Part shown: piece by piece, positions 63,263 through 64,000 of the stretch
Numbering within the stretch: the stretch's first letter is position 1
How the letters are laid out: every line of letters starts with the position of its first letter
Assembly: GCA_965208025.1 (NCBI GenBank)
Contig: OZ242302.1
Span: 434,001 to 498,000 of the forward strand
Source of the DNA: Bin80 sp965208025
Lineage (GTDB): Bacteria; Bacteroidota; Rhodothermia; Rhodothermales; Bin80
Direction of reading: 5' to 3'
Length of the DNA: 64,000 nt
The notes under the pieces: model-generated
The model's database searches: none
Told to the model about the DNA's origin: nothing
What the model saw: only the letters and a program-made list of their open reading frames with translations
Made by a program: the position numbers and the translations under genes

Positions 63263-64000
63263 GTGTCATTCAAAGCATTCATAGCCCTACGATATTTGAG
63301 TGGAGTGCAGGGGGGGAAAAGTGGAAGTAAGTTTTTGCGATTGATCTCCCTCATTGCGATTGGGGGAGTCGGCATTGGAGTTGCAACGCTACTCCTTGCT
63401 CTTGCAGTCGTCCGCGGATTTAGTGAAGAGATTGAGGCCAAGATTACAGGTTTTGGTGCTCACATACAGGTTGAAAATATCCGACGTGCTCCACTAGACT
63501 ACTCATCTGAGATTATCACAAAAATCAATGAGAATGATTTGGTGATTTCTGCTCAGCCGGTCGTTTCAGAATTCGTATTAATTCGAAAATCCAGCCAAGA
63601 TATTGATGGGGTAGGGCTTTCTGGAGTCCCTCATCTACCAATTTACCTGAGCGATCATCTGATCAGCGGTACATCCAACCTTGATCCAGCACTCAACCCG
63701 AAACTAATTATTGGAAACCTTTTGGCGGAAAACCTAAATCTTTCAGTAGGTGACTATGTTACCTTATTTTCTACGAGAAACTTTGCCAATTCTGAAACGC
63801 TCCTGAACATTCGTCCCCGTCTAAAACAGTTTGAGATTACTGGAGTCTACGAAACATCTCTGACCGATTTTGACCAGACCTATGTGTTTACGGATATCAA
63901 TACTGCCAGACAGCTACTTGATTACTCACCCGATGAGGTATCACGGATTGAAGTTTTACTTGAAGATGTTTCTGTTTCTGAATCGGTTGCATATTTTTTT
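63263..64000 (+). CDS. LolC/LolE-type lipoprotein-release ABC permease, truncated by the window edge
   Basis: An open frame runs from GTG 63263 to the end of the window (246 codons). It starts MSFKAFIALRYLSGVQGGKSG and continues with LISLIAIGGVGIGVATLLLALAVVRGF, the first membrane helix of LolC/E permeases. The periplasmic MacB-like domain follows (FGAHIQVEN, QPVVSEFVLI, GVYETSLTDFDQTYVFTDI). LolCDE moves lipoproteins from the inner membrane toward the outer membrane, fitting the many lipoproteins in this region. GTG is the best start; no SD is seen. The C-terminal FtsX membrane part lies outside the window. Confidence 0.88.
   Translation, partial: MSFKAFIALRYLSGVQGGKSGSKFLRLISLIAIGGVGIGVATLLLALAVVRGFSEEIEAKITGFGAHIQVENIRRAPLDYSSEIITKINENDLVISAQPVVSEFVLIRKSSQDIDGVGLSGVPHLPIYLSDHLISGTSNLDPALNPKLIIGNLLAENLNLSVGDYVTLFSTRNFANSETLLNIRPRLKQFEITGVYETSLTDFDQTYVFTDINTARQLLDYSPDEVSRIEVLLEDVSVSESVAYFF

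Noticed and set aside
1..64000. tRNA and rRNA genes
   Set aside because: The gaps longer than 300 bases were read for cloverleaf-like arms and conserved rRNA words; none was seen. A covariance-model scan would settle this.

Overview
The window looks like chromosomal DNA of a Gram-negative, probably marine, bacterium of the Bacteroidota/Rhodothermota side of the FCB group. The reasons are an outer-membrane receptor with an N-terminal carboxypeptidase-regulatory-like domain followed by a DUF4249 lipoprotein, several lipobox lipoproteins, a very large outer-membrane protein of a type common in that group, a LolC/E-type permease, and weak or absent Shine-Dalgarno sequences in front of most genes. 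Base composition is moderate by eye. No rRNA, tRNA or CRISPR array was seen.

Left part (1-16.4 kb). The window opens inside a gene whose last 46 residues resemble the C-terminus of OLD-family nucleases. It overlaps a UvrD/Rep-type helicase, an arrangement like Gabija (GajA-GajB). After about 0.85 kb of decayed DNA comes a complete type III restriction-modification pair (mod-res). Tightly overlapping that pair are a TPM-domain membrane protein and a 1164-residue outer-membrane protein, then a DUF305 protein, a LVIVD-repeat protein, a nucleoside/H+-type MFS permease and a DUF1080 lipoprotein. So a defence island leads into envelope and carbohydrate-related genes.

Middle part (16.4-48.9 kb). 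This is a genome-plasticity zone. It holds two intact IS1634-type transposase genes (one element with clear terminal inverted repeats and a target duplication), an IS110 element with a bridge-RNA-like folded region upstream of its transposase, and remnants of IS256-like and IS1634-like transposases. It also holds a broken tyrosine integrase. Two giant paralogous surface proteins (leucine-rich repeats, about 12 Calx-beta modules, C-terminal autotransporter-like barrel) lie here. The second is bracketed by three copies of an AAA ATPase gene: two intact copies, identical in their 3' halves but divergent in their 5' halves, and one frameshifted copy. Between these sit a PP2C phosphatase and a small OMP / TonB-dependent receptor / DUF4249 operon.

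Right part (49-64 kb). Orderly metabolic genes: a PQQ-type dehydrogenase with a fused cytochrome c domain, a HAD phosphatase, an SMP-30/gluconolactonase, a cytochrome c and a small lipoprotein on the minus strand, facing a sugar-porter MFS gene, a sodium:solute symporter and a 7TM-HD (PgpH-type) phosphodiesterase on the plus strand. I read the first group plus the transporters as periplasmic sugar oxidation with uptake. A convergent pair follows, a 2,4-diaminopentanoate-dehydrogenase-like reductase and a delta-1-pyrroline-5-carboxylate dehydrogenase, suggesting proline/ornithine catabolism. The window ends inside a LolC/E-type permease gene.
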